A stretch of 27,459 nucleotides of DNA from Dactylosporangium aurantiacum (GCF_000716715.1 NZ_JNYJ01000082.1:1-27459); one strand, 5' to 3'. Counted from the first letter of the stretch, positions 1-7,760 are shown. Made by a program: numbers and translations. The notes: generated by a model from the sequence alone, not told the origin.

Positions 1-124
1 CGCCCCCACAACCCGCGCGAACGCCGCACTGACGTTGCGCGCACTGGTCGACAACGACCCGGGCGACCTCACCCCCGGCGAACACGCGCTGCTCGGCGAA
101 CTGCTGGACCGCCTGGCCCGCTAG
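1..124 (+). CDS. C-terminal end of an unidentified protein (5' end outside window)
   Basis: An open frame enters from the left edge (first full codon at position 2) and ends at a TAG at 122-124. It encodes about 40 residues, ending TPGEHALLGELLDRLAR. The helical Leu/Glu-rich tail resembles the C-terminal dimerisation helix of MarR-type regulators, but 40 residues are too few to assign a family. No neighbour helps, because the next gene is convergent. Confidence 0.5.
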   Translation, partial: APTTRANAALTLRALVDNDPGDLTPGEHALLGELLDRLAR

Positions 125-263
125 AGCACGGGGACGGACGGCGAGCCGCCAGGCGAAATGAGTCGGCGAGACTTGCCCGCGCGTCGGCGAGAGAGTGCTG
201 GTGGACGTCAGGGTGTCGGGCGTCGGTGTTGCGCCAGCGCAGGTAGGCGTGGATCGCCTCGCA

Positions 264-326
264 CCACGAACGCCGTCCGACCCGCAGGCCGGACGGCGTG
301 TCATCCAACACCGCGAACGTTCGTGG
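264..326. terminator. Nested inverted repeats, likely bidirectional terminator
   Basis: A perfect 9-bp stem, CGCCGTCCG (271-279) with CGGACGGCG (290-298), has a 10-nt loop. A second perfect 9-bp inverted repeat, CCACGAACG (264-272) with CGTTCGTGG (318-326), encloses it, and the right arm overlaps the 10-bp palindrome CGAACGTTCG (314-323). The element lies between two convergent gene ends (124 and 335), where a shared terminator is expected. The rest of 125-334 holds no convincing gene. A weak minus-strand frame (69-311) contains WCEAIHAYLRWRNTDARHPD, which vaguely recalls the end of some transposases, too weakly to call. Confidence 0.55.
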
Positions 327-334
327 TCAGCGCA

Positions 335-1321
335 CTAGCCCCGGCCGAGGCTGATCCTCCCCGGTCCGGGGACGTGGACGTCGACGGTCGCCGTCACGGT
401 GCCCTGGCGGGTCAGGACGTACACCTTGCCGTCGTGTGCTGCGAGCAGCTCGTCGGAGTTGACCCACACGGCGTCGTAGGGGAAGGGCCAGAGCTGCCCG
501 GTGGACAGGTCGATGAGCCGCCAGTTCTTTCCGGTGCCGTCGAGGTCGCCGACGATGTACTGGCCACCCGGCGACTGGGCGAACGGGCCGGACGGGGTCA
601 GACCCGCCGGCACCGGGTTGTAGTGCCTGCCGGTGGTGACGTCGAACGCCTCGAGCCGGTCGACCAGCTCCTGCCCCGCGCCGCCGGAGCGGTCGGCGAT
701 GGGCAGCACGACCGTCTCGTGGTCGAACCAGACGAAGTTGCACCGGCCGCAGTCGTACTGCTCGTGGTCGATCCAGTGCCTGGTCACGGCGCCGGTACGG
801 GCGTCGATGACGGCGTACCCGAGCTTGAACGGCTCCTTCTGGGTCACCCGGGTGACCAACCGGTCACCACCCGGCGACCAGCTGTACGCGCCGCCGAGGT
901 CGGTGGTGTCCACGGTCACCGCGTCGGCGCCGTGCACGTTCATCAGGCGCACCGACCCCGGCCCGGCGTCGACCAGGACCCGGTCGCCGACCGGGGCGGG
1001 CAGCACCGTGCCGTCGACCGGCAGCGTGACGTATTCGCCGGTGGCCCGGTCCAGGACCTGGTTGCCGACGGCGGTGACGACCCAGCCGCCGGGCAGCCCG
1101 GGCGCGGCCGGCTCCGCCCGGCGCTGCGGCTGGGACAGCAGTGCCCAGGGCAGGGCCACGGCGACGACCGCGGCGACCGCGGCGGCGACCGCGGCGAGCC
1201 GCCGGGTCCTGCGGATGCGCCGGCCCCTCGCCATGCTGGCCGCGGCGAGCCCGCTCGGCGGCCCGGTCAGCTCCGCGGACATCTCCTCGATCGTCTCGTG
1301 GAGCAGCTGCTCGAACCGCAT
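335..1321 (-). CDS. Membrane protein with sensor-like outer domain, putative anti-sigma partner
   Basis: 328 residues. A short Glu-rich N-terminus (1-30) and an Arg-rich stretch (32-41) precede one transmembrane helix (about 42-63). A long extracytoplasmic part follows, with blade-like motifs (SWSPGGDRLVTRVT near 147-160, and SPGGQYIVGDLDG further on) typical of TolB/WD40-like propellers. A CxxC pair (C191, C194) sits in the outer domain. Its ATG overlaps the TGA of the upstream sigma gene (ATGA at 1319-1323 on the reverse strand), so the two are probably translationally coupled. Proteins in this position behind SigE-family sigma factors are usually assumed to restrain the sigma factor, with the outer domain sensing a signal. 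That role is inferred. No canonical zinc anti-sigma (HxxxCxxC) motif is visible. Confidence 0.7.
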   Translation of the reverse strand: MRFEQLLHETIEEMSAELTGPPSGLAAASMARGRRIRRTRRLAAVAAAVAAVVAVALPWALLSQPQRRAEPAAPGLPGGWVVTAVGNQVLDRATGEYVTLPVDGTVLPAPVGDRVLVDAGPGSVRLMNVHGADAVTVDTTDLGGAYSWSPGGDRLVTRVTQKEPFKLGYAVIDARTGAVTRHWIDHEQYDCGRCNFVWFDHETVVLPIADRSGGAGQELVDRLEAFDVTTGRHYNPVPAGLTPSGPFAQSPGGQYIVGDLDGTGKNWRLIDLSTGQLWPFPYDAVWVNSDELLAAHDGKVYVLTRQGTVTATVDVHVPGPGRISLGRG

Positions 1322-1839
1322 CAGCGTCGTCCTTCCGCGAGGTCGGGGGACCAGTCCAGCTGCGGCACCAGCTCGCGCAGCTTGGCCAGCCCGCGGGAGG
1401 CCTGACTGGCCACGGTGCCCTCACGGCACGACAGCACCGCGGCGGTCTCCTCGACGCTGAGGTCCTCGAAGTACCGCAGGATCAGCACCGCCCGCTGGCG
1501 GGGCGGCAGCGACCGGAGCGCGTCGCGCAGCAGCAGGCGCAGCGCGGTGTCGGCCTCCAGGTACCGGGGGCCCGCCCGCTCCGGCGGCTCGGCGACGGTG
1601 ACCTCGGCCTGCCGGCGCCGGCTGCGCCAGCCGGAGGCGAACTCGTTGTAGATCATCCTGCGCAGGTAAGGCTCCGGCTCGTCGATGCGCCGCCACCGCG
1701 CGAACGCCTTGGCCAGGGCGGACTGCACGAGGTCCTCCGCGGCGTGACGGTCACCCGTCAGGGCGTACGCGGTCCTGAGCAGCGCATGCGCGCGCTGCTC
1801 GACGAAGGCCGAGAACTCGGCCTCCTCGGGTGTCTGCAC
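1321..1839 (-). CDS. RNA polymerase sigma factor, SigE family
   Basis: 172 residues from the chosen GTG at 1839, which a perfect AAGGAGG precedes by 8 nt. An in-frame ATG at 1863 lies upstream but has no comparable ribosome site. Region 2 is visible as RTAYALTGDRHAAEDLVQSA with a following WRRIDEPEPYLRRMIYN. Region 4 is visible as LPPRQRAVLILRYFEDLS and a helix-turn-helix (EETAAVLSCREGTVASQASR). This arrangement is the actinobacterial SigE-family (small group 4) pattern. It recruits RNA polymerase to stress or envelope-type promoters. The stop overlaps the start of the membrane protein gene downstream. Confidence 0.9.
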   Translation of the reverse strand: MQTPEEAEFSAFVEQRAHALLRTAYALTGDRHAAEDLVQSALAKAFARWRRIDEPEPYLRRMIYNEFASGWRSRRRQAEVTVAEPPERAGPRYLEADTALRLLLRDALRSLPPRQRAVLILRYFEDLSVEETAAVLSCREGTVASQASRGLAKLRELVPQLDWSPDLAEGRR

Positions 1840-1897
1840 GGCGGGCACCTCCTTCACCCCCATCGACGCCGGGGGTGCCGGAAACTTTGCACGCCGC

Positions 1898-2797
1898 TCA
1901 GGAATCCGCGGTGCGGACCCACGAGGGCAGCGGCTCGCGGTGGGTCAGCCAGGCGTCCGGGATCGCGGCCCGGCCCGCCGCCGCGGCGACGACCCCGCCG
2001 ACGATCGCGGCCGTGGTGTCCACGTCGCCACCGGCCTCGACGCAGGCGAGGATCGCTGACCGGTAGTCGGACAGGTGGGTCGCGGCGACCCACAGCGCGA
2101 ACGGCACCGTGTCCTGAGCGAGGACCTGCGAGCCGTTGCCGAGCGTGTACGCGGCCTCGGCGACGCTCGCGCCGAGCAGGTCGCGGGCGCGCCGCAGGCC
2201 GGTCTTGACCTGGCTGTCCACCTGGTACGCGAGCACCGCGTCGAACAGCTCGACCGGCTCCAGCGGCGCCTCCACCAGCCTGGACCAGGCCGCCTCGGCG
2301 GCCGCGACGGCGACGGCGACCGCGCCGAGGATGCCCTCGCTGTGCGCGTGGGTGACCTCGGCGGTGCGCATCGCGTCGAGCGCGGCGCTGCGGGAGTCGC
2401 CGGCGTGGAACGCGCCGAGCGGCGCCACCCGCATCGCGGCGCCGTTGCCCATCGAGCCGAGCCCGTCGAACGCGGACCGGGCCGCCTCCCGCCAGGGCAC
2501 GCCGTCGCGGATCTGGTGCAGGATGACCACGGCACCGCCGCCGTAGCCGCGGTACGGCTCGTACCGCCGGACGAACGCGGCGGCGAGCCGGTCCCGGTCG
2601 ATGCGGCCGTGGCCGGCGAGCTCGTCGACGATCGAGCAGGCCATCTCGGTGTCGTCGGTCCACGGCCAGGCGCCGGGCGGCTCGGTCGCTTCGGTGATGT
2701 GGGTGACGGTGGTGCCCGGCACGAAGAACTGGGCGCCGACCGCGTCGCCGACGGACAACCCGTCGAGGCTCTCGCAGCACAGGTCGAATGAGGTCAT
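1898..2797 (-). CDS. ADP-ribosylglycohydrolase family protein
   Basis: 299 residues from the ATG at 2797; an in-frame start 54 nt upstream would cross the divergent promoter region. The family removes ADP-ribose from modified residues or nucleic acid with a binuclear metal site. The metal ligands are present: WTDDTEMA (T47, D48, D49, T50) and the C-terminal GGDVDTTAAIVG (256-267). The conserved MGNGAAMRVAPLG segment lies at about 116-128, and the N-terminal GDAVGAQFF loop at 17-25. The length is normal for a DraG-like enzyme. No ADP-ribosyltransferase is seen nearby, so the substrate is unknown. It shares a 40-bp divergent control region with the methyltransferase gene. Confidence 0.85.
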   Translation of the reverse strand: MTSFDLCCESLDGLSVGDAVGAQFFVPGTTVTHITEATEPPGAWPWTDDTEMACSIVDELAGHGRIDRDRLAAAFVRRYEPYRGYGGGAVVILHQIRDGVPWREAARSAFDGLGSMGNGAAMRVAPLGAFHAGDSRSAALDAMRTAEVTHAHSEGILGAVAVAVAAAEAAWSRLVEAPLEPVELFDAVLAYQVDSQVKTGLRRARDLLGASVAEAAYTLGNGSQVLAQDTVPFALWVAATHLSDYRSAILACVEAGGDVDTTAAIVGGVVAAAAGRAAIPDAWLTHREPLPSWVRTADS

Positions 2798-2810
2798 GTC
2801 GCCGGCAATG

Positions 2811-2828
2811 ATGCCACGCCCGTGGCAT
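2811..2828. promoter_or_regulatory. Perfect palindrome in divergent promoter region (candidate operator)
   Basis: ATGCCACG-CC-CGTGGCAT has two perfect 8-bp arms and a 2-bp centre. It sits in the 40-bp gap between the starts at 2797 (-) and 2838 (+). The right arm overlaps CATGGT (2826-2831), a weak -10-like box located 6 nt before the plus-strand ATG. Binding of a dimeric regulator here could control both genes. No regulator gene is adjacent. Confidence 0.5.
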
Positions 2829-2837
2829 GGTGTGGCG

Positions 2838-3491
2838 ATGTCCGAGGTCACCGCCGACGGCCGTCCCGTCGGCCTCTACGCGGTGCTGCCGCACAACGGC
2901 GAGCCCGCCTTCGTCCACGCGAACGTGCCGCCGGGGGCCGCGGTCCTGGACCTCAGCGGCAGCGCCGGCCGCATCGCCGACCCGCTGGTCGCGCTGGGCC
3001 ACCCGGTGACGGTCGCCGACGACTCGGCCGGGATGCTCGCGCTGGTCCGCGCCGCCCGGACCGTCCTGGCCGGGCCCGGCGCGCTGGACCTCGGCGAACG
3101 CTTCCCGGTCGTGCTCGTCGCGGGCACCCGGGTCAACGCCGCCGATCCCTCGGTGCGCGCCGGGCTGCTCGACGCGTGCCGCCGGCACGTCGCCCCGGAC
3201 GGCCAGGTCGTCATGCAGTGGCTGCCGCCGTCGTGGTTCGACAGGGCGGCGTCGTCCACCGGCCGGATCTGGCCCGTCGAGGTCGACGTCGAGATCGAGT
3301 CCTTCGACGGCACCGTGCTGCGCAGCCGCACCACGTATCGCCTCGGCGACGCCCGCTGGGAGCTGCGCGGCGCGGTGCGCCGGCTGAGCCGCGCCGAGCT
3401 GCACGCCGCGCTCGCCGGCGCCGGCCTGCGCTTCGACCGCCACCTGCGCGGCGGCCGCCAGTTCTTCAGCGCCGTGCCGGTGCCCGGGTAG
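2838..3491 (+). CDS. SAM-dependent methyltransferase, class I-like
   Basis: 217 residues from the ATG at 2838. The SAM-binding motif I appears as AVLDLSGSAGRIADPL (about 35-50), a variant of the usual LDLGCGTGR. An acidic motif (TVADDSAGM) and a motif IV-like strand (FPVVLVAGTRVNA) follow. The C-terminal half has the beta-rich RSRTTYRLGDARWELRGAVR and ends RHLRGGRQFFSAVPVPG, as in small-molecule methyltransferases. The acceptor substrate cannot be read from the sequence. The start lies directly behind the palindrome and has no Shine-Dalgarno sequence, so a leaderless message is possible. The gene ends convergently 13 nt from the Hsp70-like gene. Confidence 0.75.
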   Translation: MSEVTADGRPVGLYAVLPHNGEPAFVHANVPPGAAVLDLSGSAGRIADPLVALGHPVTVADDSAGMLALVRAARTVLAGPGALDLGERFPVVLVAGTRVNAADPSVRAGLLDACRRHVAPDGQVVMQWLPPSWFDRAASSTGRIWPVEVDVEIESFDGTVLRSRTTYRLGDARWELRGAVRRLSRAELHAALAGAGLRFDRHLRGGRQFFSAVPVPG

Positions 3492-3504
3492 CGGCCGCGG
3501 GCGG

Positions 3505-5567
3505 TCAGGCGGTGACGTCCAGGGTGGCCTTGGCGGACCGCTTGCTCTGCGCCCCGGTCAGCTCGACCGTGGTGGCGCCGCGCTTGAGGGTCCTCGTGGG
3601 CATCGTCCACTCGACGGTGCCGGCGACGGCGGGCTTCACGATCTGCTGCACGCCGTTGACCTTGATGGTGACCTGCTCGGTCCTGGTGAAGCCGGTGCCG
3701 GTGACCTTGACCGGGACGCCGGCCTTGACGGTGTCCGGGACGACCTTCACCGCCGCGCCGGCGGCGCTCGCGGCGCTCGACGCGGCCGGGCTCGCGCCGG
3801 CGGACCTGGACACGGTGGCGGTCGGGGTGGCCGCCGCCTTGCCCGTCCACCCGTCGATCTTGTCGCGGCCGGCGCTGAGGAGGCCGCGGCCCCACGGGGT
3901 CAGGGCCAGGACGATGACCAGGGGCACGGCCATGAGACGCAACCGGAAGAACAGGCGGCGGATCGAGAACCCTCCGCCGCCGCGCCGGGTGCGGGCGGGC
4001 GGGTCGGCCGGCGGCGGGGGCGGGGACGGGGGTGCGGGCTCGTCGCGGGCGTACTGCGGCATCAGGTCCTCGTCGCCGTAGATCGCGACGTTGCCCTGCA
4101 GCGTCACCCCCGGGCCGATGATCACCGACGGTCGCTGCGGGCGCTGCTGCGGTACGGCCGGCGGCTGCGGCGGCGGATACCCGGCCGGCGCCCCCTGGTA
4201 CGCGGCCGGCGGGTACGCGGGCGGCGGCGGGGTCTGGTACGGCGGCGCGGCGGGCTGATACGCGGAAGGCTGATATGCCGCCGGCGGCGCCGGCGCCTGG
4301 AACGTCGAGGACGCGGGCGTCTGGTACGCCCCGGGCGTCTGGTACCCGGCCGGCGGCGCCGACGCCTGATAGGCGGCCGGCGGCGCCGACATCTGGAAGG
4401 CGGCCGGCGGCGCCGAGGTCTGGAAGGCGGCCGGCGGCGCCGAGGTCTGGAAGGCGGCCGGCGGCGCCGAGGTCTGGAAGGCGGCCGGCGGCGCCGAGGT
4501 CTGCCGAGCAGCAGCGCCCCGAAGGCGACCGGCAGCTCCGGCTGCTCCGGCACCACCGGCGCCAGCCCGAACCGGGCGTGCAGCCGGCTCGCCACCAGCG
4601 GCAGCCGGCTCGAGCCGCCGACGAGCAGGATCGCGTCCAGGTGCGCGGCGGGCACGCCGGAGCGCTGCAGAACCCGGCGGGTCTCGTCGACGGCGCGGTC
4701 GACGAGCGGGCCCGCGACCCGGTCGAGCTCCTCGCGGGTCAGGTGGGTCGCGACGTCGACGCCGGGCACGTGCACCGGCGCCGAGGCGGCCCTGGAGAGC
4801 ATCTCCTTCGCGGCCCGTACCTCGGACCAGAGCGCCATCCGGTCGCGGAAGTCGGCCGGGGTCCGCGGGTGCTGCAGGCGCCGCCACAGGTCGCCGTCGT
4901 GCGCGGCGATCTGCTGGCCGAGGTGGCCGACGAGGGCGGCGTCGACGTCGGTGCCGCCCAGGTCGTCGAGGCCGCCGGTGGCGAGGACCCGCAGCCCGTC
5001 GGGGGCGGCCTGGGCCACCGTCACGTCCAGGGTGCCGCCGCCGAAGTCGAAGACGGCGACGCTGCGGCCGGGGGCGATCTGCGAGCCGAGGACCCGCATG
5101 CAGTACGTGGCCGCGGCGACCGGCTCGTCCAGCAGCGTGACCCGGCCCAGCCCGGCCACCGCGGCGGCCTCGGACAGCACGGCCCGCCGGCGCGGGCCCC
5201 AGTCGGCGGGGCAGGTGAGCACGGTCGTGCCGCCGGCCAGGGCACCGGCCTGCGCGGCCTCCCCGGCGACCCGGCGCAGGATCGCGGCGAGCAGCTCGAC
5301 GACGGGCACCTCGCGGTCGCCCAGCAGGATGAGCCCCTCGTCGACGTGGCCCTTCGGGTTCGGCTCGTAGCGCGCCGCGTCGGTGGCCATGTGCCGCTCG
5401 GCGTCGCGGCCGACGAACACGGTGCCCGACGCGTCGGCGAACACGGCCGAGGGCAGCAGCGGGTTGCCGTCGAACAGCAGCGGGCGGGGCGTGCCGTCGC
5501 CGCGGTCGACGACGGCGACCGTGTTGGAGGTGCCGAGGTCGACGGCGAAGCGGACCTGACCCTGCAC
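3505..5567 (-). CDS. Hsp70-like membrane protein with Pro-rich repeats and Ig-like domain (frame broken)
   Basis: Two frames must be joined. Frame one starts at GTG 5567 (GGGAG upstream) and encodes an Hsp70 nucleotide-binding domain: phosphate-1 FAVDLGTSNTVAVV (7-20), phosphate-2 VFDFGGGTLDVTV (172-184), adenosine motif ILLVGGSSRLPLV (313-325), to G355 at 4503-4505. The continuation is in the -1 frame from 4503: QTSAPPAAF repeats and a QTP-rich linker, a short SVIIGPGVTLQGNVAIYGDE segment, an RR-flanked transmembrane helix (MAVPLVIVLALTPWG, near 3890-3935), and an outer domain (VPDTVKAGVPVKVTGTGFTR) resembling an IPT/TIG or other Ig-like fold. Joined length is about 687 residues. The canonical Hsp70 substrate-binding domain is absent. 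The junction is a missing-base type shift at GGCAGACC. It may be a mutation or a sequencing error, and no canonical slippery heptamer is seen. Confidence 0.75.
4342..4503 (-). repeat. 27-bp tandem repeats (six units, four identical)
   Basis: Six consecutive 27-bp units encode the nonapeptide QTSAPPAAF, four times exactly and then as QMSAPPAAY and QASAPPAGY. The unit length is a multiple of three, so copy-number changes keep the frame. Looser Gln/Pro/Tyr repeats continue to about 4170. The frame break of the host gene is exactly at the first unit. In the N-terminal reading frame the same DNA would give an Arg-rich tail (RPRRRRPPS units). Confidence 0.9.
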
Positions 5568-5689
5568 CGCGCTCTCCCGCTGTCGTCACGGACCGAACGC
5601 CGAATGGTACGCCACCACGCACGGTACCTAGCCCGCGACTGAGTACAAGTACCGATGTCCGGCGGCGCCGCGGCCGCGAGGATCGCGGG

Positions 5690-6019
5690 ATGGAGCAGAC
5701 CCGCGCGCCGTTCGGGGCGAGCATGCTGGTCGGGATCGGCTGGTTCGCGACGCTGGTCGCGGCGCTCGCCGTCGGGGAGTGGTCGGTGCCGCGGCAGCCG
5801 GACCCGGAGTGCACGTCGTTCGGCTGCGGCCTGACGCTGCTGGACCTGCTGCCCGCGTTCGTGGTCGCGGCGGCCCCGCCGCTGCTGGCGGTGCTGCTCC
5901 TGGTGACGGCCGTGGTGACCCGGCTGCGGATCCCGGCGGCGCTGGCCGGCACGCTGTCGGCGGCCGGGACGGTGCTCGTCGTCGTCGCCGGCCTCGCGCT
6001 GTTCCAGGTGGCCCGGTGA
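5690..6019 (+). CDS. Small integral membrane protein
   Basis: 109 residues with three hydrophobic spans: GASMLVGIGWFATLVAALAV (about 9-28), LLPAFVVAAAPPLLAVLLLV and LAGTLSAAGTVLVVVAGLAL near the C-terminus. A Cys pair (CTSFGC) lies in the loop after span one. GAGG about 8 nt before the ATG is the likely ribosome site. No family is recognised. It overlaps the next gene by GTGA, so the two small membrane proteins are probably made together and may form a complex. The 122-bp divergent gap to the Hsp70-like gene (5568-5689) contains repeated GGTAC and GTAC motifs but no clear promoter. Confidence 0.6.
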   Translation: MEQTRAPFGASMLVGIGWFATLVAALAVGEWSVPRQPDPECTSFGCGLTLLDLLPAFVVAAAPPLLAVLLLVTAVVTRLRIPAALAGTLSAAGTVLVVVAGLALFQVAR

Positions 6020-6420
6020 GCGCCGCGACGCGACGGGCGTGCCTCGGCGTGCTGTTCTACGGGTGGATGTACGGCATGCCGTTCCTGTGCGTGGTCGCGC
6101 TGATGCGCCGCACGTCGTCGCCGTTCACCCCGACCCGCGCGGCGGCGGAGGCCTACGGGACGGTCACGGACATCCTGTTCACCGTCGTGATGGTGGGGGG
6201 CGTCGCGCTGCCCGCGCTCGGCCTGGCCCTCGCGAAGGCCACCGGCGAGCGGGGCTGGGCCCGCCACTTCGTGGGCGGTCTCGTCGCGGTGCCGGTGCTG
6301 TACGCCGCCCTGTGCCTGGCCGGGTCCATGGCGGGCACCCCGCTCGTGGGGCACGTGCCGCAGGACCAGGAGCCCCCGCGCCCGGTCACGGTGTGCGCCC
6401 ACGAGTGTCCGGGCGGCTAG
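6016..6420 (+). CDS. Small integral membrane protein, coupled to its upstream neighbour
   Basis: 134 residues from the GTG at 6016, which overlaps the preceding TGA. Hydrophobic spans are GVLFYGWMYGMPFLCVVALM (near 12-31), ILFTVVMVGGVALPALGLAL and GGLVAVPVLYAALCLAGSMA. The C-terminal tail is hydrophilic and Pro-rich with two Cys (VCAHEC). No family is recognised. The stop TAG is also the first half of the -10-like TAGCCT of the next gene. Confidence 0.6.
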   Translation: MSAATRRACLGVLFYGWMYGMPFLCVVALMRRTSSPFTPTRAAAEAYGTVTDILFTVVMVGGVALPALGLALAKATGERGWARHFVGGLVAVPVLYAALCLAGSMAGTPLVGHVPQDQEPPRPVTVCAHECPGG

Positions 6421-6423
6421 CCT
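6418..6423 (+). promoter_or_regulatory. -10 box TAGCCT of a leaderless gene
   Basis: TAGCCT ends 6 nt before the ATG at 6430, so transcription would begin at or next to the start codon. There is no ribosome site. The TAG of the box is also the stop codon of the upstream gene. No -35 resembling TTGACA is seen. Confidence 0.45.
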
Positions 6424-6429
6424 GGGCCC

Positions 6430-6960
6430 ATGCCGGTGCTGTACGTCGTCGCCTGCGGTGGCCGTCCCGCCGCGGACCTGCCCGCCTTCGTCGCCGCCGC
6501 GCAGCGGGACGGCTGGGTCGTCTGCGTCGTGGCCACCCCCGACGGGCTGAAGTTCCTCGATGCCGGCGCCCTGCAGGCGCAGACCGGGTATCCGGTGCGG
6601 TCGCGGTACAAGCAGCCGGACGAGCCCGACGTCCTGCCCCCCGCGGACGCGTTCGTGGTCGCGCCGGCCACCTTCAACACCGTCAACAAGCTCGCCGCCG
6701 GGATCAGCGACACCCTCGCCCTCGGCCTGCTCAACGAGGGCATCGGCCTGGGCCGCCCGGTCATCGCCGTGCCGACCCCGAACGTCGGCCTGTCCAACCA
6801 CCCGGCGTTCCGGGCCAGCGTGCGCACCCTGCGCGAGTGGGGCGTGACGGTCCTGTTCGACCCGGCGTCGGTGCCGCCCCTGGACAGCGACCCGGCCACC
6901 GCGCCGCCGCCGTTCCCGTGGCCGGCCCTGACCGACGCGCTGCGCGCCCTGCCCCGATGA
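6430..6960 (+). CDS. Flavoprotein (Dfp/CoaC-like fold)
   Basis: 176 residues. The N-terminal LYVVACGG and the central VVAPATFNTVNKLAAGISDT reproduce the FMN-binding and conserved APAT..N..KLA.GI.D motif of the homo-oligomeric flavin-containing Cys decarboxylase family (PPC decarboxylase, EpiD, UbiX-like). The protein is a stand-alone flavoprotein domain without the CoaB synthetase half, so it is probably not the main coenzyme A enzyme. A decarboxylase or flavin-transfer role is inferred only from the fold. It overlaps the next gene by ATGA. The start appears leaderless. Confidence 0.75.
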   Translation: MPVLYVVACGGRPAADLPAFVAAAQRDGWVVCVVATPDGLKFLDAGALQAQTGYPVRSRYKQPDEPDVLPPADAFVVAPATFNTVNKLAAGISDTLALGLLNEGIGLGRPVIAVPTPNVGLSNHPAFRASVRTLREWGVTVLFDPASVPPLDSDPATAPPPFPWPALTDALRALPR

Positions 6961-7760
6961 GCCGCCCCGCCGGACGCGCCGTGCTGGCCGACGACGGGTG
7001 CCGGTTGTGGACGCTGGTCGGCGGGGACGGGCCGCCGCTGGTGTTCGTGCACGGCGGGCCGGGGCTGTGGGACATGGCCGGCGACCTGGCCACGATGTTC
7101 GAAGGGCACTACCGGACCGTGCGCTGGGACCAGCGCGGGTGCGGCAGGTCGCAGCGGCGCGGGCCGTACACGCTGGACCGCAGCGTCGCGGATCTCGGCG
7201 CGGTGCTCGACGCCCACGCCGCCGGGCCGGCCACGCTGCTCGGGCACTCGTGGGGTGCGCACCTGGCCCTCGAATACACGCTGCGGCATCCGGAGCGGGT
7301 GCGGCGGCTCGTGTACGTCGCCGGCACCGGCATCGACGACGAGGACACCTGGAAGCCCGTGTACCGGCAGCGGACCCGGGACCTGCCCGGCGGGCTCGAC
7401 CGGGCGTCGGTGGTGCGGCAGTGGACGGCCGAGTTCCCGGACCGGGCGCAGGCCGCGACGCACGCCGAGGCGATGGCGACGCCGTGGTTCGAGATCAACC
7501 GCGAGTGCAGCGTCACCATCAACGCCGAGGTGGCGCGGCGGCTGCGGGAGACGGACCTGGCCGCGCGCTGCCGCACGCTGCGGGTGCCGGTGCTCATCGT
7601 CGACGGCAGCGAGGACCTGCGACCCCGGTGGGCGGTGGACTCCCTCGCCGCGGCGCTGCCCGACGTGCGCCGGGTCGTGCTGCGGGGCGCGAGCCACCTG
7701 CCGTGGGTGGAGGACCCTGACGGCTTCTCCGGGGCGGTTCTCGGGGACCACCGGAGGTAA
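6957..7760 (+). CDS. Alpha/beta hydrolase, proline iminopeptidase-like
   Basis: 267 residues from the ATG overlapping the preceding TGA. Features in order: oxyanion-hole HGGPG (32-36), DQRGCGRS (58-65), nucleophile elbow GHSWG with S98, then the acid in DGSEDLRP (D220) and the base in GASHLPW (H247). This order, with HGGPG and DQRGCGRS, is that of the prolyl iminopeptidase (S33) group of alpha/beta hydrolases. The cap region (about 125-195) is short. The substrate could be a peptide, lactone or ester. Translational coupling to the flavoprotein suggests a shared small pathway. Confidence 0.85.
   Translation: MSRPAGRAVLADDGCRLWTLVGGDGPPLVFVHGGPGLWDMAGDLATMFEGHYRTVRWDQRGCGRSQRRGPYTLDRSVADLGAVLDAHAAGPATLLGHSWGAHLALEYTLRHPERVRRLVYVAGTGIDDEDTWKPVYRQRTRDLPGGLDRASVVRQWTAEFPDRAQAATHAEAMATPWFEINRECSVTINAEVARRLRETDLAARCRTLRVPVLIVDGSEDLRPRWAVDSLAAALPDVRRVVLRGASHLPWVEDPDGFSGAVLGDHRR

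Noticed and set aside
69..311. Minus-strand frame with a transposase-like C-terminus
   Set aside because: One short segment is suggestive, but the frame overlaps the tail of the first gene and the terminator, and I cannot recall a firm family match.
158..1405. Long plus-strand frame of 415 codons opposite the sigma/membrane protein genes
   Set aside because: It is antisense to well-supported genes, is rich in Arg, Gly, Asp and Val in the way GC-rich shadow frames are, and has no domain motifs or ribosome site.
4122..4500. Arg-rich C-terminal tail (RPRRRRPPS repeats) of the Hsp70 frame as a real domain
   Set aside because: The alternative frame gives Pro-rich repeats, a membrane helix and an Ig-like domain in sequence, which is far more protein-like, so the basic tail is best explained by the frame break.
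4495..4510. Programmed -1 frameshift site
   Set aside because: The junction CTCGGCAGACC has no X-XXY-YYZ slippery heptamer, and I could not identify a dedicated downstream pseudoknot. Mutation or sequencing error is simpler, pending resequencing.
4512..6801. Upstream two-thirds of a 1098-codon minus-strand frame
   Set aside because: Only 3505-4503 of that frame encodes plausible protein. The remainder is an Arg/Ala-rich shadow of the Hsp70 ATPase domain and of plus-strand genes.
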